Origin: a bacterium
Lineage (GTDB): Bacteria; Bacteroidota; Ignavibacteria; Ignavibacteriales; Ignavibacteriaceae
Reading direction: 5' to 3'
Length of the DNA: 64,000 bases
Assembly (NCBI GenBank): GCA_016716565.1
Contig: JADJWC010000004.1
Coordinates: 124,001-188,000, forward strand
Shown here piece by piece: positions 1 to 10,317 of the stretch (its first letter is position 1; every line of letters starts with the position of its first letter). Made by a program: the position numbers and the translations under genes. The notes beneath the pieces were generated by a model. That model was not told where the DNA came from. It did not search any database and saw nothing but the letters and a program-made list of their open reading frames with translations.

Positions 1-939
1 TTTTTAACAGGGAAATTTGCACCCGGCAATTCACAACTTTTTCTTCAAATACTTAAAAGCCGTACTGCAGCAGAATACGTAATTAGAAAAAATAACCTTC
101 TTGATTTTTATGGTGAAGACACTGAGTATGAAGCGATTAAGAAAATCAATAAAAATCTGAATTTAGATTTGTCGAAAGAGGGAATTATTACACTATCAGT
201 TAATCTATCCTCAGGATTTTTACCAAAAATATTTTCAGATATTGACTCCATAAAAATTCTTGCAGCCCGTGTTTCAAATTCATATGTTGAAGCATTGGAC
301 AGCATTAATCGTGAGAAAGTTTCATACCGTGCAAAACGTGCTCGGGAATATATTGAATATCAGCTGGTTCAGACTAAGACTGAGCTCGATTCGGCAGAAG
401 CCAAATTGATGGAATTTCAAAAAGCAAATAAAACAATTTCTTTACCTGAACAGCTCACATCTGTTATCGAAAGCGCAGCAAAATTAAAAGCAGAAATGGT
501 TAGTACTGAAATCGAGATTGCCTTGCTGGAACCAAATTCCAGACCTGATAATAAAAATTTATTAGCTCTGAAGAAGAAATTAAATCAGCTTCAACAAGAG
601 TACGATAAATTTGATATTGATTCGGATGATTATCTTGTAGCCTTCAGCGATGTACCTGAACTAGGTATGCAGCTGTCAAAATTAGTACGAACAGTAAAAA
701 TTAAAAATGAAGTTTATCTGTTGCTTCAGCAGCAGTATTACAAAGAAAGAATACAGGAGAACAGGGATGTCCCGACAATTGATATCCTGGATGAAGCAAT
801 ACCTCCAGAAAAGCATTCATCGCCAAGATTAATTTATAACACAGTAGTTGGATCTGTTTTTGCTCTATTACTAGTCTCACTAGTGTTCATTGTTAAAGAA
901 AAAAAACTCTCACTCTTTAAAATCGAAAAGGACAATTAG
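1..939 (+). CDS. Wzz-type polysaccharide chain-length determinant, 5' end cut by window
   Basis: The frame is open from base 1 to a TAG at 937-939, so only the last 312 residues are visible. The middle is rich in charged and heptad-like segments typical of the extended periplasmic coiled coil of polysaccharide co-polymerases. It ends with a proline-containing stretch ([11 protein letters not shown]) and one hydrophobic helix (about residues 278-298) followed by a short basic tail, the usual C-terminal layout of Wzz/GNVR proteins. The family sits in the inner membrane and sets the length of surface polysaccharides made by Wzy. No tyrosine kinase domain follows the helix. The next gene starts two bases after the stop, so the two are probably co-transcribed. 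The true start lies outside the window. Confidence 0.85.
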   Translation, partial: FLTGKFAPGNSQLFLQILKSRTAAEYVIRKNNLLDFYGEDTEYEAIKKINKNLNLDLSKEGIITLSVNLSSGFLPKIFSDIDSIKILAARVSNSYVEALDSINREKVSYRAKRAREYIEYQLVQTKTELDSAEAKLMEFQKANKTISLPEQLTSVIESAAKLKAEMVSTEIEIALLEPNSRPDNKNLLALKKKLNQLQQEYDKFDIDSDDYLVAFSDVPELGMQLSKLVRTVKIKNEVYLLLQQQYYKERIQENRDVPTIDILDEAIPPEKHSSPRLIYNTVVGSVFALLLVSLVFIVKEKKLSLFKIEKDN

Positions 940-941
940 TA

Positions 942-1874
942 ATGCAGACAGCTGTGGTTACCGGCGGTGCTGGCTTCCTGGGTTCACACTTATGTGATAA
1001 ATTACTCAGTGAAGGAATGAAGGTTATTTGTATTGATAATTTGATCACGGGAAGTACTGATAACATTTCACATCTCGCGGGAAATGAAAATTTTTCATTC
1101 ATTAAGCATGATATTACTAACTACATATTCATTCCTGGTAAGGTCGATCATATCCTTCACTTTGCATCTCCTGCAAGTCCAATAGACTATTTGCAATTAC
1201 CTATTCAGACTTTAAAAGTTGGATCTCTTGGAACTCACAAAGCATTGGGTTTAGCAAAAGAGAAAAAAGCCCGATTTCTCCTTGCCTCAACTTCTGAGGT
1301 TTATGGTGATCCTGAAATCCATCCGCAACCTGAAGAATATTGGGGTAATGTAAATCCGATTGGACCCAGAGGGGTGTATGATGAAGCAAAAAGGTTTGCT
1401 GAAGCACTGGTTATGGCTTATCAGCGTTATCATAATCTTGAAACAAGAATTGTCAGAATATTCAACACCTTTGGTCCGAGGATGAGATTAAAAGATGGGA
1501 GGGCCATACCAAATTTTATTATGCAGGCCTTAACCGGACAGCCCATCACAGTTTATGGAGACGGATCACAAACACGAAGTTTTTGTTACATCACTGATCA
1601 GGTTGATGGGTTATTCAAATTACTTATGTCCGATGAAAAAGAACCTGTGAACATTGGTAATCCGGAGGAAATACCTTTATTAGACATCGCCAAAGAAATT
1701 ATAGAGTTGACTAGTAGTAGCAGTAAAATAGTCTTTGAAGATTTGCCTGTTAATGATCCAAAAGTAAGACAACCAGATATTACAAAAGCCAGAACAAAAC
1801 TTGGGTGGGAACCAAAGGTAAATAGAAGACAAGGATTAGAAAAAACTATTGAGTATTTCAAAAAGCTTGTTTGA
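942..1874 (+). CDS. UDP-glucuronate decarboxylase (UDP-xylose synthase), SDR family
   Basis: 310 residues, full length for this extended SDR. The NAD-binding motif [10 protein letters not shown] is at residues 7-16, the catalytic TSEVYGDP at 117-124 and the YxxxK pair in YDEAK at 146-150. The stretches [31 protein letters not shown] and [10 protein letters not shown] closely follow animal and bacterial UXS enzymes, which separates it from UDP-glucose 4-epimerases and dTDP-glucose dehydratases. The reaction is UDP-glucuronate to UDP-xylose plus CO2 with NAD+ recycled in place. It starts two bases after the chain-length gene and presumably supplies a pentose for the polysaccharide made by this locus. 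Confidence 0.93.
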   Translation: MQTAVVTGGAGFLGSHLCDKLLSEGMKVICIDNLITGSTDNISHLAGNENFSFIKHDITNYIFIPGKVDHILHFASPASPIDYLQLPIQTLKVGSLGTHKALGLAKEKKARFLLASTSEVYGDPEIHPQPEEYWGNVNPIGPRGVYDEAKRFAEALVMAYQRYHNLETRIVRIFNTFGPRMRLKDGRAIPNFIMQALTGQPITVYGDGSQTRSFCYITDQVDGLFKLLMSDEKEPVNIGNPEEIPLLDIAKEIIELTSSSSKIVFEDLPVNDPKVRQPDITKARTKLGWEPKVNRRQGLEKTIEYFKKLV

Positions 1875-1931
1875 TAATTCTGAAATTAACCCACATACAA
1901 ATTTTCAGTTAAGTCGTTCCTATCATCGAAC

Positions 1932-3481
1932 ATGAGTAATAAATTCACTTCTACGATCGCCGGAGCATCGATTTTTATTTCCATACTTGGATTAATCAGC
2001 AGAGGTCTCGGCTTTATTCGTGAAATGATTTTTGCTAATAACTTTGGATTAGAAACAGAGTTCGATCTCTATCTTGTTGGTGCTGTCCTGCCAATTACCA
2101 TTAATACTGTTTTGCTGTACATCAGTCAAAATTATTTTATCCCTGAATTTCAAAAAGTTGGTTCTAGCCAATCTCAAAAATATTTCAGACAGTCAATTCT
2201 CATATTTACCGTTGCTGGTTTGCTATTTACCTGCCTGCTATTTCTTGCCAGTGAAACAGTAGTAAACTTTTATATGCCATCGGCAGATTTGAACAGTCAG
2301 GAGACTGCGATACTGGTATTTAGAATATTTTTAATTACAATTCCGTTTTCAGCTGCGATCTCAGTTCTATCAGCATTACTACAAAGCTTGTATGAATTTA
2401 AATATCCCGCAATCTCAATTTTATTTCTTAATATCTCCATTATCATTCTTCTGATTCTTTTTTCTGACCAATATGGAGTATACATAATTCCTGTAGGATA
2501 TGTAGCAGGTACAATATTGCAGTTTCTTTTCCTGCTGTCTAAGTCCAGAAAGTTTTTAAAGTTTGACTTTCGGTTAGATAAAGAAGAGCTAAATATCTCC
2601 AGATCAATATTGAGTTCATCGATTGTCATAATAATACTTATTGAATCTATGAGTCAGTTGTATTCAATATTTGATAGATACTTTTATGGACAAATTTCAG
2701 CAGGTGGCATAGCCTCACTGAATTATGCGTTAATAATCTGGTTCCTTCCGGTTTCCATTTTTTCTATTTCATTAGCTACTGCTGTTTTCCCGGTAATTAC
2801 TAAGGCGATCAATGATGATTCTCACGGTGAGATCGAAAAAATTTATAACGAAAGCATATCAATGAATGTATTTTTATTCGTGCCTTTAGCGTTCATTCTT
2901 TTTTTCTATGGTGATGTTCTTATAAAAATATTTTTTGAAAGAGGAAAGTTTGTAAAAGAAATACTGAAATGACTTTTGGTGTTTTAAAGTTCTATTCGAT
3001 AAGTCTTGTATTCTATTCAGTTTATGCTGTTTTCAATAAAATATTTTACAGCATTAAAAGTGCAAACATCCTGCTTTATATTACAGGGGGAGGCGTAATA
3101 TTAAAACTATTATTAAACTTTGTATTAGTTGAATACCATCAGGATGGACTTGCTTTAAGTACGAGTATTAGTTTCATATTTTTCTTTTCGGCGAGCTATA
3201 TTTTTCTAAATAAAAGATTAAAGATCAAAGAAAGAACACTTTTTATAAGGGATTTTCTGTTTCACATAATAAATTGTATCATATGTTTTTTAGTGGTTAC
3301 CATTTTTTCGAATTTATTTTTTGGAAATGTATTGTTTAATGAGCTATTCAAGATTATACTGTTTATAAGTTTATTTATTGTTAATATTTTAATAATAAAG
3401 CATAAAACTTTAAATATTACTCAACGAGTGTTCAATCGTTTTAGCCCACTTAATTATTTAAAGCAAGGCGCTGAAGCCTGA
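1932..3481 (+). CDS. murJ: MurJ/MviN-family lipid flippase, split by a -1 frameshift
   Basis: Two overlapping frames together give about 515 residues, normal MurJ length. The first (1932-2972) carries SRGLGFIREM near its start and FFERGKF near its end. The second begins inside the overlap and continues with RNTEMTFGVLKFYS, exactly what normally follows ERGKF. The switch lies in the A-rich stretch around 2954-2969; restoring one base there joins the frames. About 14 hydrophobic segments are visible. The family flips lipid-linked precursors (lipid II, or in polysaccharide loci possibly an undecaprenyl-linked repeat unit) across the inner membrane. No separate Wzx is seen in the locus, so a polysaccharide role is possible but inferred. 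As given, the product would be truncated after residue 346. Confidence 0.85.
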
Positions 3482-3516
3482 AGAAGAAATATTATACTGA
3501 TAATAGAAATTGATTG

Positions 3517-4950
3517 ATGAATAAACTGATAAAAATATTTGATGCAGATTTCCAAGACCTACAGTCTTTGTTTTTTATCTCATTACTTTTAAGTATTCCA
3601 GCGATTTTGCTTGGTGAGTACTTGATTATTGGAATCCCATTAATAGTTTTACTCATGCTTACCTTAAGTCTTGGAGAAAGATTTATCATAATAATAATTA
3701 TTGTATCTTTATTCACACTTGTAGGAGAAGTTAGTAGAACACTCAGACCAATAGTGTATGTTGTAGATTTTAGCTTGTTAGGTTATTTCTTCCTCAAAAA
3801 ATATGGACTGAATTTCGGTGCATATCCGCAAATACCAAAATCTTTACAATTGTTTTTGATCTTATATTTTACAGTTATGATCGTTTCTTCAGTAATGTCA
3901 AACTATCCGGCTGCTGTAATAAATGTACTTGGAAGACAGATAGCCTTGTTTGTCATTGCATATGTATTTTTTTCATTAATTAGTTCCATAAAGGATCTGA
4001 AACTTTACTTCAATTCTATATATATCGTAGCTTTTATTTTAGTTAGCTCTTCATTAATTGCTTTCTCAAATGGGGACGTAAGTCTACTGGATATATTTTC
4101 ACCAAATCGGCCGCGAGTTTCAGCAATCATCACTAATATAGAAGCATCAACGAACTTTTATGTCGTTTCTTTCCCATTGCTGATATGTACTCTCCTTAAT
4201 AAGAAAAATTTTTCAGATAAGAAATTAGAATATTTTCTACTAATATTTTTTGGTATTGGTCTGATACTAACTATGTCTCGTTCTGCAATTATCGGAATTA
4301 CTTTTAGTACAGCAATGATATTTTTTATTCTCGTGAGAAAAAGATTTTATCAATTGCTCTTTGGTATTATAACAATAGGTATGATGTTTTTACTTCTTCA
4401 ACCTCTAAATGAATTGTTATCCACTTTTTTAAGAATTGAATCCGGCATGAGCGCAAGAGATTACATTTGGCAGATGTCTATTGATATGATAAGCGACCAT
4501 TTTATATTTGGTGTGGGTCCTGGGGCATATCAATATGAAATGTTCAATTACTTTCCTTATATGTTAGATGATTGGTGGGGCAGGTTGTTCATATACTTCT
4601 ATGAAGTTACAGGCGGAGCAAATTTATCACATAATTTTTTTCTAACGTTTTTTACTGATATGGGAATTTTAGGATTATTAACAGCTGTTTTTCTGCCTAT
4701 TGTCTATCTTCGTATTGGGATTAAAACACTGAGAAAATATAAAGCTGATTTACCTGAAAGATATTATTTTATCGTGGGATTATTTGCTGCCGGGTGTAGT
4801 ATTATCATTAGAAACTTGCTTAATAGCATCGGACTCTTGTATGTTGGAGGTATTCAAACTGATTTGCCTTTCTGGTTAATATTTGGTAGCCTAATTTACT
4901 TCTATCGAATTCCTTTGAAATCCTCTGTTACTACTGCATTGAATAACTGA
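3517..4950 (+). CDS. O-antigen polymerase/ligase (Wzy/WaaL family) membrane protein
   Basis: About 477 residues with at least ten hydrophobic helices and a large loop between late helices. The Wzy_C-type landmarks are an arginine-rich NRPRVSAIIT segment, TMSRSAIIG, the GVGPGAYQYE stretch and the LSHNFFLTFFTDMGILGLL motif, whose histidine is typical of O-antigen ligases and polymerases. I prefer the ATG at 3517 to the TTG directly before it. The role is polymerisation of undecaprenyl-linked repeat units or transfer of finished glycan to an acceptor; sequence alone does not separate the two. It follows the flippase and precedes a GT9 glycosyltransferase on the same strand. Confidence 0.85.
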   Translation: MNKLIKIFDADFQDLQSLFFISLLLSIPAILLGEYLIIGIPLIVLLMLTLSLGERFIIIIIIVSLFTLVGEVSRTLRPIVYVVDFSLLGYFFLKKYGLNFGAYPQIPKSLQLFLILYFTVMIVSSVMSNYPAAVINVLGRQIALFVIAYVFFSLISSIKDLKLYFNSIYIVAFILVSSSLIAFSNGDVSLLDIFSPNRPRVSAIITNIEASTNFYVVSFPLLICTLLNKKNFSDKKLEYFLLIFFGIGLILTMSRSAIIGITFSTAMIFFILVRKRFYQLLFGIITIGMMFLLLQPLNELLSTFLRIESGMSARDYIWQMSIDMISDHFIFGVGPGAYQYEMFNYFPYMLDDWWGRLFIYFYEVTGGANLSHNFFLTFFTDMGILGLLTAVFLPIVYLRIGIKTLRKYKADLPERYYFIVGLFAAGCSIIIRNLLNSIGLLYVGGIQTDLPFWLIFGSLIYFYRIPLKSSVTTALNN

Positions 4951-4969
4951 TCATTCAAAAAAGAATTTT

Positions 4970-6097
4970 ATGAAGTTTAAAAAATCAAAAATTCCGCTAA
5001 CCGAACTGATCGGTAATTATAAATTTATATCAGTTATCATAGAAAATATTTTAGGAATTATTTTTTTATTATTTAAACTATTAAATAAGAAATCTGCAAT
5101 AACCACCGGTCAAGTTGTTATAATATCATTAAACAGAATTGGCGATACAATTTTTACAATTCCTGCGTTGAGAGAAATAGTCAAAACATATTCAGATAAA
5201 GTGATCATATACTGTTTCACTGAGTCAGTCCCGATTTATAAATTGGAATTTCCTAACCTCAAGTTTTCAGTAGTTACCCATGATGAATTTCGCTTTAGTG
5301 AGAGAATTCCAAAAGGTTCTGCGAAAAACAAATTAATAAAATTGAAACCCGAACTGATAATTGATTTTACAGGTTCAATGGTATCAGCTTTATTAATTCT
5401 AGAAACGCTGACAAAAAAAGTTGTTGGAATAAATAGAAATTATTTTAGAAAAGTTTATGATGAATTTATTCCTGTTAGAAAAGAACCAGATCTGATTGAT
5501 ATTTATTATGATGCAATTTCGCCCGTTCTCAGTGCTTCAGTTCGCCACAAATTTAATCTTGATAGGATTAATGCAAATCCCGATGGTGCAATTCTTATTC
5601 ATCCTTATGCCGGGTGGAAAGAAAAAGAATGGAACTTTAAGAAAATAATTTCTCTGGCATCTCTAATCAATGAAGAATATGAAGTTAATCTGATTGTAAA
5701 AAAAAATCAGCTTGAGAATGATGTGAAAAATGAAATTGATTACCACAAGATTGGAATAGTAATTACCGATTCTATAGATAAATTAATAGAACAGATTAAA
5801 GAATGTTCACTATTTATTGGCAACGATTCTGGTCCGGTTAATATAGCTAACTATCTCGGTAAACCAACTTATTCTATATATGGTTCGACTAATCCAGATT
5901 TTACCGCTTCCACAGAAACGTATCAAATATTTAGTCAAAAGATTCTTAATTGTTCAGCACAAAGAAATGATAAGTATTGTGCTATTGGAGCCGATATATA
6001 TTCTTGTCCAGGAAATGAATGTATGAATATACTATCTGTTGAAGAAGTTTATAATGCTCTGCAGCCGCTATTAAATTCTTATTGTTCAAAAAAATGA
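4970..6097 (+). CDS. GT9-family (heptosyltransferase-like) glycosyltransferase
   Basis: 375 residues. The N-terminal LNRIGDTIFTIPALREI motif is the GT9 signature (ADP-heptose:LPS heptosyltransferase family), and the C-terminal half has FIGNDSGPVNIANYLGKPTYSIYGSTNP, the donor-binding loop. A cysteine cluster near the C-terminus (four cysteines within about 28 residues, ending in ECMNIL) is also common in the family. A short hydrophobic segment near residues 22-38 could aid membrane association. It probably adds a sugar to LPS core or lipid-linked glycan on the cytoplasmic face. The donor cannot be read from sequence. It is the last plus-strand gene of this part of the locus. Confidence 0.85.
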   Translation: MKFKKSKIPLTELIGNYKFISVIIENILGIIFLLFKLLNKKSAITTGQVVIISLNRIGDTIFTIPALREIVKTYSDKVIIYCFTESVPIYKLEFPNLKFSVVTHDEFRFSERIPKGSAKNKLIKLKPELIIDFTGSMVSALLILETLTKKVVGINRNYFRKVYDEFIPVRKEPDLIDIYYDAISPVLSASVRHKFNLDRINANPDGAILIHPYAGWKEKEWNFKKIISLASLINEEYEVNLIVKKNQLENDVKNEIDYHKIGIVITDSIDKLIEQIKECSLFIGNDSGPVNIANYLGKPTYSIYGSTNPDFTASTETYQIFSQKILNCSAQRNDKYCAIGADIYSCPGNECMNILSVEEVYNALQPLLNSYCSKK

Positions 6098-6153
6098 ATC
6101 AGTAGTTTTTTTCAGAAATGTTGGATGAAATGATTTAACTTAAGTCTGAAAAC

Positions 6154-7293
6154 TTAAGCGGTCCGAAGACATTGATCAGTGTAGAACTGCTCGTATTCTT
6201 TTATGCCTTCATTAAAATTAAAGTTTGTATGTGTCATGCGTCTGGCATTTTCACTGAAGAGTGTGAGAAGAGAAGGATTTTCAAGTAAACTTAAAACAGC
6301 ATTTGCCAAGCCCTTGTAATCGCCTTCTTCCACGAGATAACCTGTTTCACCTGGAAGAATTAAATCTTTTATTCCAACAACATTAGTTCCAACTGAAGGT
6401 ATTCCCATAACCATTGCTTCAAGAAGAGCATATGGAAGTCCTTCGTAATGAGACGAAAGAATAAACAAATCAAAAATTTTATAAAAAGCTTTTGAGTTTT
6501 TCTGAAACCCTGCTAACTGAATTCTTTCCTGCAGACCTAATTCATTAATTAATTCAAGACACTTATCGATCAAAGGACCATCTCCAACTATAACTAATTT
6601 AGTATTGGGGATAGCATCGTTAATGATTTTGAAACTCTTTATTAATGTGATAGGATCTTTTTGATAATATAATCTTCCGACAGTTCCGAGAATGATGTCT
6701 GAATTTTTGTCTTTTAATTTATCTGAAACCTTGTTCTCATAGATGTGATCACTATAGTCACTTGGATCGATGGAATTGTAAAGTGTAATAACTTTTTTGC
6801 TTGGAACGATTTTATGTTCTAAGGCCAAATCCCGTTCCGAACCCGATACGGCAACTAATTTATTGGTAAGATAACCGAGATACTTTTCTAATTGAAGGTA
6901 AAGAAGTCTTCTTGCTTTTATTCGAGTGTCGCAAAACATAAAGCCGTGTGGAGAGTAAACAACATTTGGATGTCGGCTTATAAAGGTAGCCAACCTCCCA
7001 ACAAATCCCGCTTTAGTACTATGACAATGTACAATGTCATATTTATTTTCTTTAATAATTTTTCTGATCTTTAAAATATTCGAAATGTCTGTAAAAGAAC
7101 CGCTTCTACTAATGGGCAATCCATAAGTTCTGTTAAAAATGCCAACGCTTTCCTGAAGAAAATTTTTATTCCTTTTGGTTGAGAAAACTATATCGATTTG
7201 AAATTCAGATCTGTCTATTTTTCTGGCTATATCGATGACGTGTTTTTGGGTTCCACCGGAAGTTGCTTCAAGAATATATAGAATCTTTATCAT
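6154..7293 (-). CDS. GT4-family glycosyltransferase
   Basis: 379 residues with two Rossmann halves (GT-B fold). The N-terminal glycine-rich start is ILEATSGGTQKHV. The C-terminal half has LGTVGRLYYQKDP, VIVGDGPL and the E-x7-E donor motif in SSHYEGLPYALLEAM. These identify a retaining GT4 transferase that uses a nucleotide sugar. Its ATG overlaps the stop of the gene upstream on the same strand by four bases, so the two reverse-strand transferases form one translationally coupled unit. The acceptor and sugar are unknown. Confidence 0.9.
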   Translation of the reverse strand: MIKILYILEATSGGTQKHVIDIARKIDRSEFQIDIVFSTKRNKNFLQESVGIFNRTYGLPISRSGSFTDISNILKIRKIIKENKYDIVHCHSTKAGFVGRLATFISRHPNVVYSPHGFMFCDTRIKARRLLYLQLEKYLGYLTNKLVAVSGSERDLALEHKIVPSKKVITLYNSIDPSDYSDHIYENKVSDKLKDKNSDIILGTVGRLYYQKDPITLIKSFKIINDAIPNTKLVIVGDGPLIDKCLELINELGLQERIQLAGFQKNSKAFYKIFDLFILSSHYEGLPYALLEAMVMGIPSVGTNVVGIKDLILPGETGYLVEEGDYKGLANAVLSLLENPSLLTLFSENARRMTHTNFNFNEGIKEYEQFYTDQCLRTA

Positions 7294-8402
7294 TTGTAAG
7301 ATTCTGCTCCTAAAAGATTTGCATAAAAGTTATCGAGTTTCATAACATGCTCTCTGATATCAAACAATTTAGATCTTTTTACTCCTGCATCAACTAACTT
7401 TTCTGCCAGTTGAGGGTTTTCAATTATATTTAAAACTGCATCAGCAATGGCTTCCGGATTTTTTGCGGGAATCAGAATGCCACTCTCTCCATCAACAACA
7501 ACTTCCTTGATGCCATCAACATTAGTTGCGATGACAGGTATACCTGAAGCCATGGCTTCAAGCAATACAATCCCGAATCCTTCATACAACGAAGGAAGTA
7601 CAAAAACATGCATCCTTTTATAAAATGGGATTACATCTGCAAATTTACCAAAAAATTTTACTGAATTGCTAATCCCTATTTTCTTGGCTAGAGCTTCTAG
7701 TTCATGCAGAAGTGAGCCGTCACCAACTATTTCAAGTTTAACACTAGGAAACTTAGTTAAAATGATTTTCATTGCCAACAAGAGATAGCTGATACCTTTT
7801 TGTGGCTCTAACCTGCAAACCGTGCCTATGATTATTGGATTTTCCTTCAAAATTTTATTTGAATCAGCGATTTTGAAAAATTTATCATAATCAACCCCAT
7901 TGTGTAAAACAAATATTTTCTTTGATGGAATCAGCTCATACCTGTTTAAACTTTTTTTAACCGAATTAGAAATCGCAATTACTTTCTTGCTTAGAAATAT
8001 GCTTATCATTTCAAGCAGTAAGAAAATGTTGTGTTTCTTTGGATTTACATTGTTGTGTTTGTGTGTAACTAAGATTCCCCGCTTAGAAATTAAATGAGCG
8101 ATTGCAGCATAAAATCTTGCCTGAAACAAATGAGAATGGATTATATCGGGATTTTGCTGCTTGAACAATTTTGCTAATTGAAAAACAACCAGTGGACTGA
8201 ATCTTGATTGAATTTTAAGAATCGTAACTTCACAGTACTCTGATATGTCTTTCAGCAATTCATCAGGCTTTTCCCATAAAGCAATAACATGGAAATCATA
8301 CTTTTTATGATCAAGTAATTTAAGATATGAGAGTAATAATCTTTCTGCTCCCCCGATTCCAAGGCTTGTAATTACATAAAGTATTTTGATTTTTTTATTC
8401 AA
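7290..8402 (-). CDS. GT4-family glycosyltransferase
   Basis: 370 residues of GT-B architecture: GIGGAERLLL near the N-terminus, then GTVCRLEPQKG, EIVGDGSLLHELE and the E-x7-E motif in LPSLYEGFGIVLLEAM. It is the first gene of a two-gene reverse-strand operon and overlaps the next transferase by four bases. It resembles its neighbour only at family level, so the pair is likely to add different sugars to the lipid-linked repeat unit in the cytoplasm. Confidence 0.9.
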   Translation of the reverse strand: MNKKIKILYVITSLGIGGAERLLLSYLKLLDHKKYDFHVIALWEKPDELLKDISEYCEVTILKIQSRFSPLVVFQLAKLFKQQNPDIIHSHLFQARFYAAIAHLISKRGILVTHKHNNVNPKKHNIFLLLEMISIFLSKKVIAISNSVKKSLNRYELIPSKKIFVLHNGVDYDKFFKIADSNKILKENPIIIGTVCRLEPQKGISYLLLAMKIILTKFPSVKLEIVGDGSLLHELEALAKKIGISNSVKFFGKFADVIPFYKRMHVFVLPSLYEGFGIVLLEAMASGIPVIATNVDGIKEVVVDGESGILIPAKNPEAIADAVLNIIENPQLAEKLVDAGVKRSKLFDIREHVMKLDNFYANLLGAESYK

Positions 8403-8896
8403 GCTGTTGTCATTTCATTGCTTTGTAAAAATCTGAACATTTCCTGCTTATTAAAACTGACGCAAAAATACTCAGCATGATATTGGTTTTTTTATGAGCA
8501 GAATTCATTCCCGTCTATTAAATAATTAGTAAGAAGAAGTATGATGAATAAAAAAATGATTAAACACTGCTAAAATATAGTGATTAAAAGACATTTCAGC
8601 ATGAAAATGAAATCAAAATTGTTTTTATAAATAAGTCCTTGAGAAGAAAGAACACAAATATTTTAAAGCCTAATTTTTCTTTTTCAAATAATTATTATTT
8701 GGTTAAGTTTCAATGTCAGAATTTTATAATTCATCAGAACAAATTTCGGTGTAATTTAACTTTATTCGAAAGTGATTTTCTTAAATAAAAATCACTAGTC
8801 GTTGGAGATATGATTATTGATTCTTTACCCAGCTTATTTATTGTGCAATCTTATTCCACATGGTATTTTGTAAATAATTGAATTTATATATCACAA
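8403..8896. other. Intergenic region between divergent polysaccharide genes
   Basis: About 490 bases of very AT-rich sequence between the divergent GT4 operon and the initiating transferase. I see no credible short coding frame with a ribosome site, no structured RNA and no strong repeat. It must contain promoters for both directions, but no box is clear enough to place. Confidence 0.6.
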
Positions 8897-10288
8897 ATGA
8901 TTTTCAATAAAAAATCGATTTATATATCCAGTGTCATCACAGATTTTATCTTAATAAATTTTTCTTTTTTACTAGCACTTCAAATTTCACATACCTCTGA
9001 TCTTAGTTTAGAAAAGAGTCAGCCTTATTTGCTGCTAATAATTCTAAATTTTGTCTGGTTTTTTTATACAAACTCAAGTGAATTTTATGAAGAATTTTTA
9101 ATCAGACCTTTTCCTATACAGATATATAACATTTTCAAATTATCTATTGTTCTTTCAGTATTTAACATTCTTTTCCTCTTCATTATCACGCAACAACTGT
9201 ATACACGAAACTTTATTGTTATAAATGGCCTGTTGATATTCATTACACTGATGATCCGGAGTGTAATCTTTAAAGGTGTATTACGTGCACTCCGAAGCAA
9301 AGGAAAATCAATAAGAAATTTGCTAATCATCGGCGCAAATAAAATCGGTGATCGTTTCCGGGAAGTAATTACAAAAAATCCGGAGTATGGTCATAGATTT
9401 GTTGGATTTATTAATGATAGTCCTTCCGAAAATGTCATTGGCTCTTTTTCCGAACTGGACAGAGTAATTAAAGAAAAAAAAGTCGAGGACGTTGTAATTG
9501 CTCTTCATTCAGAATCAGGAATCAATCTGGATGAAATAGTAAACATATGTAATAAGAATGCTGTTAAGATTCACGTGATTCCGGATTTCATAAAGTTTTT
9601 ATCATCCAGATTTCAAATAAGTTCCGTCAGTAATATTCCTGTCATCACTGTCAGAGATGAACCTTTAAATGAATTCTTCAGGAGATTTCTTAAAAGAGTT
9701 TTTGATATTTTATTTTCTCTTTTAGTCACAATATTCATTTTATCATGGTTCATGCCCACTGTTTCCTTGTTAATCAGATTGGATTCAAAAGGGCCAGCAA
9801 TATTTGTTCAGGAAAGATATGGCATGAGAAAGAAGCCTTTTAAGTGTTTGAAATTTAGAACGCTTACTTATCAAAAACACAGTCCGGTTGAATTTCAACC
9901 CATTGTCAAAAAAGATCCACGGGTAACCCGAATAGGCAGATTTCTTAGAAAAACAAATCTGGATGAGTTGCCTCAATTCATTAATGTTTTAAAGGGCGAT
10001 ATGTCCGTAGTTGGTCCCAGACCGCTCATCAAAGGTGTTGACCAGGTCTATCAAAAGGTTTCTGAAGAAATTAATATGAGATATAATGTTCGACCTGGAC
10101 TCACTGGCTGGTCACAGATCAATGGTCTGAGGGGAGAGGTTGTCGACGAGAAAGGAAGTAAATCTCATATTACAGAAAAAATGAAATTTGACTTATGGTA
10201 TATTGAAAATTGGTCGCTGAAATTTGATATACAAATAATATTAATTACCATCTGGCAAATGATACGCGGAGATACGAAAGGGTTTTAA
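8897..10288 (+). CDS. Undecaprenyl-phosphate sugar-phosphate transferase (WbaP/WcaJ-like)
   Basis: 463 residues in the usual order: four hydrophobic helices in the first 130 residues, a Rossmann-like soluble domain (LLIIGANKIGDRF onward), another membrane segment, then the catalytic bacterial sugar transferase domain. The latter shows KRVFDILFSL, FVQERYG, KCLKFRTL, TRIGRFLRKTNLDELPQ, DMSVVGPRP and RPGLTGWSQINGLRG. The enzyme starts polysaccharide assembly by moving a hexose-1-phosphate from a UDP-sugar to undecaprenyl phosphate at the inner membrane. It is transcribed alone between two divergent or convergent neighbours. The sugar is probably glucose or galactose, but this is not readable from sequence. 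Confidence 0.93.
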   Translation: MIFNKKSIYISSVITDFILINFSFLLALQISHTSDLSLEKSQPYLLLIILNFVWFFYTNSSEFYEEFLIRPFPIQIYNIFKLSIVLSVFNILFLFIITQQLYTRNFIVINGLLIFITLMIRSVIFKGVLRALRSKGKSIRNLLIIGANKIGDRFREVITKNPEYGHRFVGFINDSPSENVIGSFSELDRVIKEKKVEDVVIALHSESGINLDEIVNICNKNAVKIHVIPDFIKFLSSRFQISSVSNIPVITVRDEPLNEFFRRFLKRVFDILFSLLVTIFILSWFMPTVSLLIRLDSKGPAIFVQERYGMRKKPFKCLKFRTLTYQKHSPVEFQPIVKKDPRVTRIGRFLRKTNLDELPQFINVLKGDMSVVGPRPLIKGVDQVYQKVSEEINMRYNVRPGLTGWSQINGLRGEVVDEKGSKSHITEKMKFDLWYIENWSLKFDIQIILITIWQMIRGDTKGF

Positions 10289-10317
10289 AGTATATTGAAA
10301 GTAATTAATTTTAAATT

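Noticed and set aside
2297..2629. Reverse-strand open frame of 110 residues inside the MurJ-like gene
   Set aside because: Lies wholly in a transmembrane gene on the other strand, has no family features and is a codon shadow.
2949..2975. Programmed -1 ribosomal frameshift in the MurJ-like gene
   Set aside because: No full X-XXY-YYZ slippery heptamer is present at the switch and no strong downstream structure is visible. MurJ is not known to need frameshifting.
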